64,000 bases of DNA from Luteimonas kalidii (lineage in GTDB: Bacteria; Pseudomonadota; Gammaproteobacteria; Xanthomonadales; Xanthomonadaceae): the NCBI RefSeq assembly GCF_029887935.1, contig NZ_JARXRO010000016.1, positions 191,257-255,256 of the forward strand, in the 5' to 3' direction. Of this stretch, positions 1 to 9,874 are shown piece by piece (within the stretch, counting starts at the first letter, position 1; every line of letters starts with the position of its first letter). The notes beneath the pieces are model-generated. The model did not search any database and had not been told where the DNA came from. It saw only the letters and a program-made list of their open reading frames with translations. Both the position numbers and the translations under genes were made by a program.

Positions 1-2
1 GG

Positions 3-893
3 ATGGACGGCCCGACCGGGCTCCCCTCCCCTGCACCGGACACGTCCCCGGCCCCGGATCCGGCGCAAGCGGCGACGCAGGCGCCCGCCGGCCCGGTCGC
101 GCCCCTGCACGCCGCCGCCGCAGCCGCGATCTCCGGCGCCGCGTCGCCTGCTTCCGCAGCGCCGGCCGACGACCCGCCCGCATCGACGGCCGACGCGGAC
201 GCTAACGCTTCCCTGGCGCGAGACAGGCCGGTCGACCTGCCGCCATCCGGAGCGGCGACGTCCAGAGCGACGCCGCCACACGTTCCCGCCGGGCCCGCGC
301 AGGCGGTCGCCGTGCCCGACGCCGACCCGCAAGGACCGGTGCCGCATGGCGCGTCCGGCACCTCGCCACCAGCGGCGGGCCCCGGCTTCCTTGCCGGCCA
401 GGCCTCCGGCACCCGCGCCGCCGATCCGCGTCGCCGGATCCGGCGGATCGCGGCGATCGTTGCGCTGCTGGCTCTGCTCGCCGTGCAGGTGCTGCTGGCC
501 GACCGCGCGCGGCTCGCCGCCGATCCACGCTGGCGCCCGATCGTCGACGCCGCCTGTGGCGTCGTCGGCTGCAGCCTGCCGCCATGGCGGGAGCCCGCCG
601 CGTTCGCACTGGTCTCGCGCGAGGTGCGCCCGCATCCCCAGGTGCCGGGAGCGCTGCGCGTGCGCGCCACCGTGCGCAACGACGCGCGCTGGCCGCAGGC
701 GTGGCCGCAGCTGGTGCTGACGCTCTCGGACGTGGATGGACGCGCGGTCGCCGCACGCGCGTTCGCGCCCGGAGACTATCTCGCCGACGGCGCGCCATCG
801 ATGCTGGCGGCGGGCCAGTCGAGGGACATCCAGCTGGACATCCGCGAGCCATCGGCGGCCACGGTGTCCTACGCGTTCGACTTCCGCGACTAG
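3..893 (+). CDS. DUF3426 family protein, 5' end outside window
   Basis: The visible part has a long Ala/Pro-rich low-complexity stretch (about residues 1-135), one hydrophobic segment preceded by basic residues (about 150-170, RRIRRIAAIVALLALLAVQV) and a C-terminal beta-rich domain (about 190-296) with CGVVGCSLPPW, typical of DUF3426 proteins. Family members normally begin with an MJ0042-type zinc ribbon, which is not here, so the gene very probably starts to the left of base 1. The Met at base 3 is only the first one visible. In Xanthomonadaceae this gene usually lies between prmA and fis, and fis does follow. Its function is unknown; a membrane-anchored protein is inferred. Confidence 0.8.
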   Translation: MDGPTGLPSPAPDTSPAPDPAQAATQAPAGPVAPLHAAAAAAISGAASPASAAPADDPPASTADADANASLARDRPVDLPPSGAATSRATPPHVPAGPAQAVAVPDADPQGPVPHGASGTSPPAAGPGFLAGQASGTRAADPRRRIRRIAAIVALLALLAVQVLLADRARLAADPRWRPIVDAACGVVGCSLPPWREPAAFALVSREVRPHPQVPGALRVRATVRNDARWPQAWPQLVLTLSDVDGRAVAARAFAPGDYLADGAPSMLAAGQSRDIQLDIREPSAATVSYAFDFRD

Positions 894-1008
894 GCCGCGC
901 CGTCCGGACGGGTCGACGCCACGCACCCGGCAGGCGCCGCGGCCTCCGCAATTGGTCGAATTCGCATTGTCCGATGCGACCCCATGGCGCTAGACTCGAC
1001 CGCCCGCG

Positions 1009-1323
1009 ATGGCCGGCCGCGCCGCATCGCCCAGGTCGCACGAGCCGCCATTGAACGTCCCCGAACACGTCGACAGCACCGTCCGCAGCGCGCCGCGCGC
1101 GCCGCTGCGCGACCACGTCGCCAATTCGATCCGGCGCTACCTGGGCGACCTCAACGGCAGCGATGCCGACAACCTCTACCAGATCGCCCTGCGCGAACTG
1201 GAGATTCCGCTGTTCCTTGAGGTGCTCGAGCACTGCGACGGCAACCAGAGCCGCGCCGCCACCATGCTCGGCATCCATCGCGCAACGTTGCGCAAGAAAC
1301 TTCGCGAATACGGCATCGCCTGA
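1009..1323 (+). CDS. fis: Fis family DNA-binding protein
   Basis: A small nucleoid protein and transcription regulator. The C-terminal half carries the Fis helix-turn-helix ([20 protein letters not shown]), preceded by the [11 protein letters not shown] helix. From the ATG at 1009 the product is 104 residues. A TTG at 1051 would give a 90-residue protein beginning NVPEHVD, which is closer to the usual Fis length, and the first 14 residues look unconserved, so the real start is uncertain. purH begins 57 bases downstream with its own -10 box. The position just before purH is the common Xanthomonadaceae arrangement. Confidence 0.9.
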   Translation: MAGRAASPRSHEPPLNVPEHVDSTVRSAPRAPLRDHVANSIRRYLGDLNGSDADNLYQIALRELEIPLFLEVLEHCDGNQSRAATMLGIHRATLRKKLREYGIA

Positions 1324-1345
1324 CCGGCACGCGACGCGCGGCGGC

Positions 1346-1351
1346 TATAAT
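1346..1351 (+). promoter_or_regulatory. -10 box of the purH promoter
   Basis: A perfect TATAAT lies 29 bases upstream of the purH ATG and 22 bases after the fis stop, in otherwise very GC-rich DNA. No convincing -35 box is seen at 16-18 bases spacing (CTGACC at 1320-1325 is 20 bases away). This suggests purH can be transcribed separately from fis. Confidence 0.5.
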
Positions 1352-1380
1352 TTCGCCCCGTTTTCCGCCCGCGAGTGCCG

Positions 1381-2967
1381 ATGACCGCCGACCTCCTGCC
1401 CATGCGCCGGGCGCTGCTGTCCGTGTCCGACAAGACCGGCCTGGTCGAACTGGCGCGCGCCCTGTCCGCACGCGGCGTGGAGCTGCTGTCGACCGGCGGC
1501 ACCGCGAAGGCGCTGCGCGAGGCCGGCCTGCCGGTGCGCGACGTGTCCGAGGCCACCGGCTTCCCGGAGATGATGGACGGACGGGTCAAGACCCTGCACC
1601 CGGTGGTGCATGGTGGCCTGCTGGGCCGCGCCGGCGTGGACGAGGCGGTGATGGCCGAGCACGGCATCGAGGCGATCGACCTGCTGGTGCTCAACCTCTA
1701 CCCGTTCGAACAGGTCACCGCGCGCGCCGACTGCACGCTGGCCGACGCGGTCGAGAACATCGACATCGGCGGCCCGGCGATGCTGCGCTCGGCGGCGAAG
1801 AACTTCGCGCGCGTGGCGGTGGCGACCGATCCGGCGCAGTACGCGTCGCTGCTGGCGGAGCTGGACGCGCACGACGGCGCGCTGTCGGCGAAGACACGTT
1901 TCGCGCTGTCGGTGGCCGCATTCAACCGCGTGGCCCAGTACGACGCGGCGATCAGCAACTACCTGTCGGCCATCACCGATGCCTCGCGCGACGTGCCCGT
2001 GCGCGGCGCGTTCGCCGCGCAGGCCAACGGCAGCTTCGTCAAGGTGATGGACCTGCGCTACGGCGAGAATCCGCACCAGCAGGCGGCGTTCTACCGCGAC
2101 CTGCATCCCGCGCCCGGCTCGCTGGCCACGTTCGAGCAGCTGCAGGGCAAGGCGCTGAGCTACAACAACATCGCCGACAGCGATGCGGCCTGGGAATGCG
2201 TGCGCCAGTTCGACGCGCCCGCCTGCGTGATCGTCAAGCACGCCAATCCCTGCGGCGTGGCGGTCGGCGTGGCCTGCGGCGACGCCTACGAGCTGGCCTA
2301 CGCCACCGACCCCACCAGCGCCTTCGGCGGCATCATCGCCTTCAACCGCACGCTGGACGCCGCCACGGCGAAGGTGATCCTGGATCGCCAGTTCGTCGAG
2401 GTGCTGATCGCACCCGACTACGCACCCGGCGCGCTCGACTACGCCGCGAAGAAGGCCAACGTGCGCGTGCTGCGCATTCCGCTGGCACCGGCGTCGCGCG
2501 GCTTCATCGATACCAAGCGCGTGGGCTCGGGCATGCTGATGCAGACCGCCGACGACCGCGTGGTCGCGCGCGACGAGCTGAAGGTGGTGACGAAGCGCGC
2601 GCCGACCACGGCGCAGTTCGACGACCTGCTGTTCGCGTGGAAGGTGGCGAAGTTCGTGAAGTCCAACGCCATCGTCTACGCGAAAGACCACCGCACCATC
2701 GGCGTGGGCGCGGGACAGATGAGCCGCGTGTACTCGGCGCGCATCGCCGGCATCAAGGCGGCCGACGCGAACCTGGTGGTCGAAGGCTCGGTGATGGCCA
2801 GCGACGCGTTCTTCCCGTTCCGCGACGGCATCGACGCCGCGGCCGAAGCCGGGATCAAGGCCGTCATCCAGCCGGGCGGCTCGATGCGCGATGCCGAGGT
2901 GATCGCCGCAGCCGACGAACACGGCATCGCGATGGTGTTCACCGGCGTGCGGCACTTCCGCCACTGA
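1381..2967 (+). CDS. purH: Bifunctional AICAR transformylase / IMP cyclohydrolase
   Basis: Catalyses the last two steps of de novo IMP synthesis: formylation of AICAR by 10-formyl-THF and ring closure to IMP, in the cytoplasm. The 528 residues match the usual length. The N-terminal MGS-like cyclohydrolase domain starts [17 protein letters not shown] with the STGGT and [20 protein letters not shown] motifs. The C-terminal transformylase domain carries [15 protein letters not shown] and the [11 protein letters not shown] loop. The ATG at 1381 was chosen; a GTG two codons upstream is possible. The next gene starts 17 bases downstream and purD follows that, so the three look like one operon. Confidence 0.97.
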   Translation: MTADLLPMRRALLSVSDKTGLVELARALSARGVELLSTGGTAKALREAGLPVRDVSEATGFPEMMDGRVKTLHPVVHGGLLGRAGVDEAVMAEHGIEAIDLLVLNLYPFEQVTARADCTLADAVENIDIGGPAMLRSAAKNFARVAVATDPAQYASLLAELDAHDGALSAKTRFALSVAAFNRVAQYDAAISNYLSAITDASRDVPVRGAFAAQANGSFVKVMDLRYGENPHQQAAFYRDLHPAPGSLATFEQLQGKALSYNNIADSDAAWECVRQFDAPACVIVKHANPCGVAVGVACGDAYELAYATDPTSAFGGIIAFNRTLDAATAKVILDRQFVEVLIAPDYAPGALDYAAKKANVRVLRIPLAPASRGFIDTKRVGSGMLMQTADDRVVARDELKVVTKRAPTTAQFDDLLFAWKVAKFVKSNAIVYAKDHRTIGVGAGQMSRVYSARIAGIKAADANLVVEGSVMASDAFFPFRDGIDAAAEAGIKAVIQPGGSMRDAEVIAAADEHGIAMVFTGVRHFRH

Positions 2968-2983
2968 CCGCGGACGCACTGGA

Positions 2984-4078
2984 ATGACGCTCGCGCTGCT
3001 GTTCGTCGCCGGCCTCGGGCTGCTGCTGCTCGGCGCCGAGGCCTTGGTGCGCGGCGCATCGCGGCTGGCGCTCGCCCTGGGGCTGGCGCCGATCATCGTC
3101 GGCCTGACCGTGGTCTCGATCGGCACCAGCGCGCCGGAACTGGCGATCAGCGTCGGCGGTGCGCTGTCGGGATCGCCCGACCTCGCGCTCGGCAACGTGG
3201 TCGGCAGCAACATCGCCAACGTGCTGCTGGTGCTGGGTTTGGTGGCGCTGGTGACGCCTCTGGTCGTGCAGCGCCAGCTGGTGTGGCTGGACGTGCCGAT
3301 CATGATCGGCGCCTCGCTGCTGTGCCTGGTGGTGGCGTTCGATGGCCGCATCGCGCGCTGGGAGGGAGGCGTGCTGCTGGCCTGCGCCATCGCCTACATC
3401 CTGTTCCTGGTGCGGCTGGCGCGGCGCAGCCCGGAGCAGGTGCCCGAGCCCTCGGGACTCGACGACGGTGCCTCCGCGAAGCCGGGGCTGTTGCGCCAGT
3501 GCGTCCTGATGGCGGTGGGACTGGCGATGCTGGTGGGCGGCGCACGGCTGCTGGTGCGCGCCGCCACGGAGATGGCCACGTCGCTGGGCCTGAGCGAGCT
3601 GATCATCGGCCTGACGGTGGTGGCGATCGGCACCTCGCTGCCGGAAATCGCGACCTCGGTCCTGGCCGCGCTGCGCGGCGAGCGCGACCTGGCGGTGGGC
3701 AACATCGTCGGCAGCTGCATCTTCAACCTGCTGCTGGTGCTGGGCGCGACCGCGCTGATCGCCGCCGACGGCGTCCCGGTGAGCCCGGTGGCGCTGCGCT
3801 TCGACCTGCCGGTGATGACCGCGGTCGCGGTCGCGTGCCTGCCGATCTTCTTCACCGGCCACTGCATCCAGCGCTGGGAAGGCGCCGTGTTCGTCGGCTA
3901 CTACGTCGCCTACACCGCCTACCTGCTGCTCGCCGCCGCGCGCCACGCCGCGCTCGCCGACTTCCGCTTCGGCATGACCTACGTGGTCATCCCGCTCACC
4001 GTGCTCACCCTGGCCGCCGTCGTGCTCGACAGCCTCAAGGCGCGCCGGCTGGCCAGATCCTGCAAGGACTCCTCATGA
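2984..4078 (+). CDS. Calcium/sodium antiporter (YrbG/CaCA family)
   Basis: An inner-membrane cation exchanger of 364 residues with about ten hydrophobic segments. It shows the two inverted alpha-repeats that form the ion site: [11 protein letters not shown] (about residues 47-57) and [11 protein letters not shown] (about 216-226), each followed by a GNxVGS motif ([16 protein letters not shown] and [16 protein letters not shown]). A hydrophilic loop lies between the halves. Its last codon overlaps the purD start (ATGA), so its translation is probably coupled to purD. Placement of an ion antiporter between two purine genes has no obvious functional reason. Confidence 0.93.
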   Translation: MTLALLFVAGLGLLLLGAEALVRGASRLALALGLAPIIVGLTVVSIGTSAPELAISVGGALSGSPDLALGNVVGSNIANVLLVLGLVALVTPLVVQRQLVWLDVPIMIGASLLCLVVAFDGRIARWEGGVLLACAIAYILFLVRLARRSPEQVPEPSGLDDGASAKPGLLRQCVLMAVGLAMLVGGARLLVRAATEMATSLGLSELIIGLTVVAIGTSLPEIATSVLAALRGERDLAVGNIVGSCIFNLLLVLGATALIAADGVPVSPVALRFDLPVMTAVAVACLPIFFTGHCIQRWEGAVFVGYYVAYTAYLLLAAARHAALADFRFGMTYVVIPLTVLTLAAVVLDSLKARRLARSCKDSS

Positions 4079-5367
4079 AAGTACTGGTCATCGGCTCGGG
4101 CGGCCGGGAACATGCGCTGGCGTGGAAGCTGGCGCAGTCGCCGCGCGTGGACGAAGTGATCGTGGCGCCCGGCAACGCCGGCACCGCGACCGAGGCGAAA
4201 TGCCGCAACGCGGCGGTGCGCGCGGACGATCTCGACGGGCTGCTGCACCTGGCCCGCGACGAGGGCGTGGCGCTGACCGTGGTCGGGCCCGAGGTGCCGC
4301 TGGTGGCCGGCGTGGTCGACCGCTTCCGCGACGCCGGCCTGCGCATCTTCGGCCCGACCGCCGCCGCCGCGCAGCTGGAAGGCAGCAAGGCCTTCGCCAA
4401 GGATTTCCTGCATCGCCACGGCATCCCGACCGCGTTCTACGAAGTGCATACCGACGTCGATGCCGCGCTCGCGTACCTGCGTGAGAAAGGCGCGCCGATC
4501 GTGGTCAAGGCCGATGGCCTGGCGGCCGGCAAGGGCGTGATCGTGGCGATGACGCTGGCCGAGGCCGAGGCCGCGGTGCGCGACATGCTGTCGGGCAACG
4601 CCTTCGGCGACGCCGGCGCGCGGGTCGTGATCGAGGAGTTCCTGGACGGCGAGGAAGCCAGCTTCATCAGCATGGTCGACGGCACGACCGCGCTGCCCAT
4701 GGCGACCTCGCAGGACCACAAGCGTGTCGGCGACGGCGACACCGGCCCCAACACCGGCGGCATGGGCGCGTACTCGCCCGCGCCGGTGGTGACGCCCGAG
4801 GTGCACGCGCGGGTGATGCGCGAGGTGGTGCAGCCCACCGTGGCCGGCATGGCCGCGGACGGCATGCCGTTCACCGGCTTCCTCTACGCCGGCCTGATGA
4901 TCGACAGGACCGGGGCGCCGAAGGTGATCGAGTTCAACGTGCGCTTCGGAGATCCGGAAACGCAGCCGGTGATGCTGCGCCTCCAGTCCGACCTGCTGGA
5001 CCTGATCGAAGCGGCGATCGGAGGCCGGCTGCACCAGGCGCAGGCGCAATGGAACCCGCGTCCTTCACTGGGCGTGGTGATGGCGGCGCGGCCATATCCG
5101 GACACGCCGATCACCGGCGATGTCATCGAAGGCCTCGACACCGTTCCGATCGAGGCCAAGGTGTTCCATGCGGGCACCGCGCTGGACGCGGCGGGGTGCG
5201 TCGTCAGCGCCGGAGGTCGCGTGCTGTGCGTGACGGCGCTGGGCGACACCGTGGCGGATGCTCAGCGCGCTGCCTACGCGGGCGTCGACCGCATCCGCTG
5301 GGCCAATGCCTTCCACCGCAGCGACATCGGATGGCGCGCGATCGCGCGCGAACGCGACGCCGGCTGA
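4075..5367 (+). CDS. purD: Phosphoribosylamine-glycine ligase (GAR synthetase)
   Basis: Second step of purine synthesis: ATP-dependent joining of glycine to phosphoribosylamine. The 430 residues are full length. The start ATG overlaps the antiporter stop by four bases and has an AAGGAC ribosome site just upstream. The N-terminus VLVIGSGGREHALAWKL is typical. The ATP-grasp core shows KADGLAAGKGVIVA, EEFLDGEEASF, GPNTGGMGAYSPAP and VRFGDPETQPVM. The gene ends 4 bases before the end of the convergent oxidoreductase gene. Confidence 0.97.
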   Translation: MKVLVIGSGGREHALAWKLAQSPRVDEVIVAPGNAGTATEAKCRNAAVRADDLDGLLHLARDEGVALTVVGPEVPLVAGVVDRFRDAGLRIFGPTAAAAQLEGSKAFAKDFLHRHGIPTAFYEVHTDVDAALAYLREKGAPIVVKADGLAAGKGVIVAMTLAEAEAAVRDMLSGNAFGDAGARVVIEEFLDGEEASFISMVDGTTALPMATSQDHKRVGDGDTGPNTGGMGAYSPAPVVTPEVHARVMREVVQPTVAGMAADGMPFTGFLYAGLMIDRTGAPKVIEFNVRFGDPETQPVMLRLQSDLLDLIEAAIGGRLHQAQAQWNPRPSLGVVMAARPYPDTPITGDVIEGLDTVPIEAKVFHAGTALDAAGCVVSAGGRVLCVTALGDTVADAQRAAYAGVDRIRWANAFHRSDIGWRAIARERDAG

Positions 5368-5371
5368 GCCG

Positions 5372-6490
5372 TCAGCCCGCGCTGCCGGTGGCCGCCAGCA
5401 GCGACTCGCCGTGCCCGCGCGGCGCGCTGCGCAGGTACTGCGGCGGCGCCGCGACCTGCGCGCCCAGTTCCGCGGCCGCATGCCACGGCCAGCGCGGGTC
5501 GTAGAGCATCGCGCGCGCCAGTGCGACCGCGTCCCCACGACCTTCGGCGAGGATCGCCTCGGCCTGCTGCGGTTCGGTGATCAGTCCCACCGCGACGACC
5601 GGCATGTCGACTTCGGACCGGATGGCCTCGGCGAACGGCACCTGGTAACCGGGCCCGGCCGCGATCCGCTGCGCCGGATGCAGGCCGCCGCTGCTGACAT
5701 GCAGGTAGTGGCAGCCGCGTGCGTCCAGCGCCTGCGCCAGGGCGATGCTCTGCGCCAAGTCCCAGCCGCCCTCCACCCAGTCGGTGGCCGAGATGCGCAC
5801 GCCCAGCGCCATCGACGCCGGCAGTGCCGCCGCCACCGCGTCGAACACGCGCAGCACCAGCCGCATGCGGTGCTCGAGGCCGCCGCCGTACGCGTCGGCG
5901 CGACGGTTCGACAGCGGCGAGAGGAACTGGTGCAGCAGGTAGCCGTGCGCGGCATGCAGTTCGATCAGGTCCAGGCCCAGACGCGCCGCGCGGCGGGCGC
6001 TGGCGACGAACGCCTCGACGATGGCGTCGATGCCGGCGCCGTCGAGCGCCTCGGGCAGCGGCTGGCCATCGTCGTAGGCCAGTGCAGAGGGGGCGACGGT
6101 CTGCCAGCCGTTCGGCTGCCCCGGCGCGATCGGCGCGCCACCGTGCTCCCAGGGGCGGTGCGTGGAGGCCTTGCGTCCTGCATGCGCGAGCTGCACGCCC
6201 ATGCGCGTCGGCGACCAGCGTCGCACGGTGGCCAGCGAGCGCGCGAACGCCGTTTCGGTGGCGTCGTCCCAGAGGCCGAGATCGGCCCAGCTGATGCGGC
6301 CGCGCGGCTCGACCGCGGTCGCTTCCGCGATCACCAGCCCCGCACCGGAGAGCGCCAGCGTCGCCCAGTGCTGCGTGTGCCAGTCGCAGGCCTCGCCATC
6401 GATCGACGAGTACTGGCACATCGGCGCGACCACGATGCGGTTGGGCAGCCGCAGCGGGCCAAGGTCGAGCGGCGAGAACAGGTGGGTCAT
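5372..6490 (-). CDS. NADH:flavin oxidoreductase, old yellow enzyme (YqjM-like)
   Basis: An FMN-dependent ene-reductase of 372 residues with the TIM-barrel signatures of the YqjM subgroup: NRIVVAPMCQYSS near the N-terminus with the Cys that tunes the flavin, QLAHAGRKAS in the middle, and HAAHGYLLHQFLSPLSNRR with the substrate-binding His residues. These enzymes reduce activated C=C bonds such as enals, enones and nitro-compounds; the natural substrate is unknown. The gene starts 29 bases after the stop of the upstream dioxygenase gene on the same strand, so the two probably form an operon. Confidence 0.92.
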   Translation of the reverse strand: MTHLFSPLDLGPLRLPNRIVVAPMCQYSSIDGEACDWHTQHWATLALSGAGLVIAEATAVEPRGRISWADLGLWDDATETAFARSLATVRRWSPTRMGVQLAHAGRKASTHRPWEHGGAPIAPGQPNGWQTVAPSALAYDDGQPLPEALDGAGIDAIVEAFVASARRAARLGLDLIELHAAHGYLLHQFLSPLSNRRADAYGGGLEHRMRLVLRVFDAVAAALPASMALGVRISATDWVEGGWDLAQSIALAQALDARGCHYLHVSSGGLHPAQRIAAGPGYQVPFAEAIRSEVDMPVVAVGLITEPQQAEAILAEGRGDAVALARAMLYDPRWPWHAAAELGAQVAAPPQYLRSAPRGHGESLLAATGSAG

Positions 6491-6519
6491 GCAGGGTCCG
6501 GCATCGGTCGTGGACAGGA

Positions 6520-7380
6520 TCAGACGTTCGCGTCTTCGGGCGGCAGGCGGCTGTCGATCGGCGCGGCGCCGTCGCGATTCGCCGCGCCGGACGGGCAGCG
6601 CGCGTCGAGCGCGTACGAGGTCATCGACAGCGAGCCGTAGGCGTAGCCGTCCACCAGCGTGTCCGCGGGCCTGCCGGAGGCGGCCGCCAGCCCTGCGACG
6701 TAGAGCAGCGGCAGGAAATGGTCGGGCGTGGGCACCGCCAGACGGTAGTCCGGATGCGACTGCAGCGACGGCACCTCGTGCGGGCGCTCGAGCATCAGTT
6801 CGCGCGCGCGTTCGTCGAAGCGGCGCGACCAGTCGAACGCGCCGTCCGGCTGCTGCCAGTCGATCGCGCGCAGGTTGTGGACCACGTTGCCGCTGCCCAG
6901 CACCAGCACGCCGCGCGCGCGCAGCGCGGCCAGCTTCGCGCCCAGCGCGAGATGCCAGTCGACCGGCTTGCGGGTGTCGATCGACAGCTGCACCACCGGT
7001 ATGTCGGCGTCCGGAAACGCGTGCACCAGCACCGACCAGGTGCCGTGGTCGATGCCCCAGCTGTCGACGTCGGCGCCGACCCGGTCAGGTTGCGCCAGGT
7101 CCGCCACCTCTTCCACCAGCCCGGGCAGGCCGGGCGCGGGGTACTGCACGTCGAACAGCGCCTGCGGGAAGCCGAAGAAGTCGTGGATGGTGCGCGGCCG
7201 CGGCATCGCCGTGACGGCGAGCACGCTGGTGTACCAGTGCGCCGATACTGCGAGGATCGCGCGCGGGCGCGGCACCGAGGCACCGAACGCGCGCCAGGCC
7301 TCGGTGTAGCGGTTGCGCTCGAGCGCGTTCATCGGGCTGCCGTGGCCGAGGAAGGCGGCGGGCATCAGCGGCTTGTCCAT
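6520..7380 (-). CDS. Extradiol dioxygenase of the DODA / YgiD family
   Basis: A 286-residue member of the LigB-like extradiol dioxygenase superfamily, close to YgiD (4,5-DOPA dioxygenase). The metal-site histidines are visible in [11 protein letters not shown] (about residue 13), AVSAHWYT (about 47) and [14 protein letters not shown] (about 220), with [12 protein letters not shown] as a family motif. It is expected to use non-haem Fe or Zn and open a catechol ring; DOPA as physiological substrate is uncertain. It is the first gene of a probable operon with the OYE-type reductase and diverges from the MFS-acyltransferase gene across about 290 bases with no recognised promoter. Confidence 0.88.
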   Translation of the reverse strand: MDKPLMPAAFLGHGSPMNALERNRYTEAWRAFGASVPRPRAILAVSAHWYTSVLAVTAMPRPRTIHDFFGFPQALFDVQYPAPGLPGLVEEVADLAQPDRVGADVDSWGIDHGTWSVLVHAFPDADIPVVQLSIDTRKPVDWHLALGAKLAALRARGVLVLGSGNVVHNLRAIDWQQPDGAFDWSRRFDERARELMLERPHEVPSLQSHPDYRLAVPTPDHFLPLLYVAGLAAASGRPADTLVDGYAYGSLSMTSYALDARCPSGAANRDGAAPIDSRLPPEDANV

Positions 7381-7667
7381 GGCGCGACTCCTGGCGGCCG
7401 GGGGCCTGCGGACACTCTAGCAATCGCCCGCATCGCCGCGGCCACGGCGGACGGAACGGTGCGTCCGTCCCGGCCGTCGCGCGCGGCGCCCTTCGCGCGC
7501 TCCGCACCGTGCGCGCCAGCGTGGCCCGTTGATGCGACGGAGCGCGACCGCAGCCGGTGCCGGTGCACGTGGACGCGACCACCGGGCGCGCCTCGCGCGA
7601 CGCGGCCAGCGCGGTGACGCCGCGCACGCGCCAGCGGCTACACTCGCCGCGTCCCGCTGGAGGCCGC

Positions 7668-9611
7668 ATGGCGCACGTCCCCGAGCCACCCGTCACCGAC
7701 CACCACTCGCAGTTCGACCTGCTGCGCCAGCGCCGCTTCCTGCCCTACTTCACGGTGCAGGCGCTGGGCGCGTTCAACGACAACGTCTACCGCCAGGCGA
7801 TCATCGGCCTGCTCGGCGCGATGGCGCTCGCCGGCACGCTCTCGGCCGACACCCGCGCGCTGTACACCCAGCTCGCACCGGCGATCTTCATCCTGCCCTA
7901 CTTCCTGTTCTCGGCCACTGCCGGACAGATCGCGGAGAAGCTCGAGAAACAGCGCCTGATCGTGATCACCACGGCGATGGAGATCGCGATCATGTCGCTG
8001 GCCGCGGTCGGCTTCGTGCTGCAGAACATGCCGCTGCTGCTGGTGGCGCTGTTCTGCACCGGGCTGCAGTCGACCCTGTTCGGACCGGTGAAGTACTCGA
8101 TCCTGCCTTCGGTGCTGCGGCCGGAGGAACTGACCGGCGGCAACGGCCTGGTCGAGATGGGCACCTCGATCTCGATCCTGCTGGGCATGATCTTCGGCGG
8201 CTCGATCTTCCTGCTCGCCGGCGCCGCCGGGCCGTACGTGGCCGCGGTGTCGATCATCGTGCTGGCGATCGCCGGCAACCTGGTCGCGCGCCGCATCCCG
8301 CGCGTGGATGCGGGCGAACCGGGCCTGGCGGTGAGCTGGAACGTGGCGCGTGAGTCGCTGCGCATCTGGAAGCTCACCCGGCGCCAGCCGGCGGTGCGCA
8401 ACGCGGTGCTGGGCGTGTCGTGGTTCTGGTTCATCGGCACCGTGCTCACCGCGCAGCTGCCGATGTACGCCGAGACCAACCTGGGCGGCACCCAGGCGCT
8501 GTACATCTTCGCCCTGGCGCTGTTCTCGATCGGCGTCGGCGCGGGCTCGCTGCTGTGCGAGAAACTCTCGGGGCGCACGGTCGAGATCGGCCTGGTGCCG
8601 CTGGGCGCATTCGGCGTCAGCGCCTTCATGCTCGATCTGTACTTCGCGCGCCCGGGCCAGGCGCTGGCGGCCGGTCTGTCGGTGGCGCAGTTCGCAGGCG
8701 CGCCGGGCAGCTGGCGGATCATCCTCGACCTCACCGGCATCGGCCTGTTCACCGGTTTCTTCGTGGTGCCGCTGTTCGCGCTGATCCAGAGTCGCACGCC
8801 GCGCGCCGAGCTGGCGCGGGTGATCGCCGGCATGAACATCCAGAACGCTGCGTTCATCGTCGCCGCGGCGATGATCGGCATCGCCTTGCAGCAGCTGCTG
8901 GGCTGGTCGATCCCGCAGCTGTTCCTGGCGCTGGCCATCGCCAATGCACTGGTCGCGATCTGGATCTTCAGCATCGTGCCCGAGTTCTTCATGCGCTTCG
9001 TCAGCTGGCTGATGGTGCGCACGCTGTACCGCCTGGAGCTGCACGGCATCGAGAAACACGTCCCGGACGAAGGCCCGGCGCTGCTGGTGTGCAACCACGT
9101 CAGCTACATGGACGCGCTGATCCTGGGCGCCACCATCCCGCGCCCGGTGCGCTTCGTGATGTACCACCGCATCTTCAACGTGCCGGTGATGCGCTGGATC
9201 TTCCGCACCGCGCGCGCGATCCCGATCGCCGGCGCACGCGAGGACCCGGCGCTGATGCAGCGCGCGTTCGACACCATCGACGCGGCGCTGGCCGAGGGCG
9301 AGCTGGTGTGCATCTTCCCCGAAGGCGCGCTGACGAAGGATGGGAGCATCGCGCCGTTCAAGTCGGGCGTCGAACGCATCCTGCGCCGTGCAGCCGAGGC
9401 CGGGCGCCCGGTGCCGGTGGTGCCCATGGCGCTGCGCGGGATGTGGAGCAGCATGTGGAGCCGGCGCGATTCCCGGATCGGGCGCATGCGCGTGCCGCGG
9501 AGGTTCCGCGCGCACGTGGGGGTCGTCGCGGATGCGCCGGTCGGCGATCCGATGGTGACCGCGGAGCAGCTGGAGGCGCGGGTGCGGGCCTTGCGCGGGA
9601 GCGCGGAATAA
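7668..9611 (+). CDS. MFS transporter fused to a PlsC-type acyltransferase
   Basis: A 647-residue inner-membrane protein. Residues about 15-430 form a 12-helix major facilitator domain like the lysophospholipid flippase LplT (YFTVQALGAFNDNVYRQA at the start). Residues about 450-640 form a 1-acyl-glycerophosphate acyltransferase with the HX4D motif (CNHVSYMDA) and FPEGALTKDG. This resembles the LplT-Aas lysophospholipid repair system, but the acyl-ACP ligase domain of Aas is absent, so the acyl donor must come from elsewhere. The ATG at 7668 has GGAGG seven bases upstream; the frame stays open further upstream without a better start. Confidence 0.9.
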   Translation: MAHVPEPPVTDHHSQFDLLRQRRFLPYFTVQALGAFNDNVYRQAIIGLLGAMALAGTLSADTRALYTQLAPAIFILPYFLFSATAGQIAEKLEKQRLIVITTAMEIAIMSLAAVGFVLQNMPLLLVALFCTGLQSTLFGPVKYSILPSVLRPEELTGGNGLVEMGTSISILLGMIFGGSIFLLAGAAGPYVAAVSIIVLAIAGNLVARRIPRVDAGEPGLAVSWNVARESLRIWKLTRRQPAVRNAVLGVSWFWFIGTVLTAQLPMYAETNLGGTQALYIFALALFSIGVGAGSLLCEKLSGRTVEIGLVPLGAFGVSAFMLDLYFARPGQALAAGLSVAQFAGAPGSWRIILDLTGIGLFTGFFVVPLFALIQSRTPRAELARVIAGMNIQNAAFIVAAAMIGIALQQLLGWSIPQLFLALAIANALVAIWIFSIVPEFFMRFVSWLMVRTLYRLELHGIEKHVPDEGPALLVCNHVSYMDALILGATIPRPVRFVMYHRIFNVPVMRWIFRTARAIPIAGAREDPALMQRAFDTIDAALAEGELVCIFPEGALTKDGSIAPFKSGVERILRRAAEAGRPVPVVPMALRGMWSSMWSRRDSRIGRMRVPRRFRAHVGVVADAPVGDPMVTAEQLEARVRALRGSAE

Positions 9612-9640
9612 GGCGTTCGCGTTCGCTGGCGCGCGAGGCC

Positions 9641-9858
9641 GTGCCGCGGGCGTGGTCTTTGGCGCGATGCCGTCCGTGGTGGGAGTGCGTGGCCTCCGGA
9701 CACCCCGGCCCGCACATCCTTGTGCGGGCGTTCGCTGACGCTGCGCGGCATGCGGCGGGCGTGATCTTTGGCGCGATGCCGTCCATGGCGGAAGTGCGCG
9801 GCCTCCGGACACCCCGGCCCGCACATCCGTGTGCGGGCGTTCGCTGACGCGCGAGGCA
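9641..9858. repeat. Two tandem copies of a 109-bp GC-rich sequence
   Basis: The segment beginning GGCGCGATGCCGTCC at 9661 recurs at 9770, and the match runs for the full 109-bp period with few differences. Each copy contains GGCCTCCGGACACCCCGGCC, a short inverted GC-rich motif. It fills most of the 263-bp gap between two convergent genes. It has no coding character on either strand and looks like a local duplication of a dispersed intergenic element. Confidence 0.75.
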
Positions 9859-9874
9859 GTGCCTCGCAAGCGCG

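Noticed and set aside
1345..3390. Long open frame antisense to purH
   Set aside because: His/Arg-rich shadow of a well-conserved gene.
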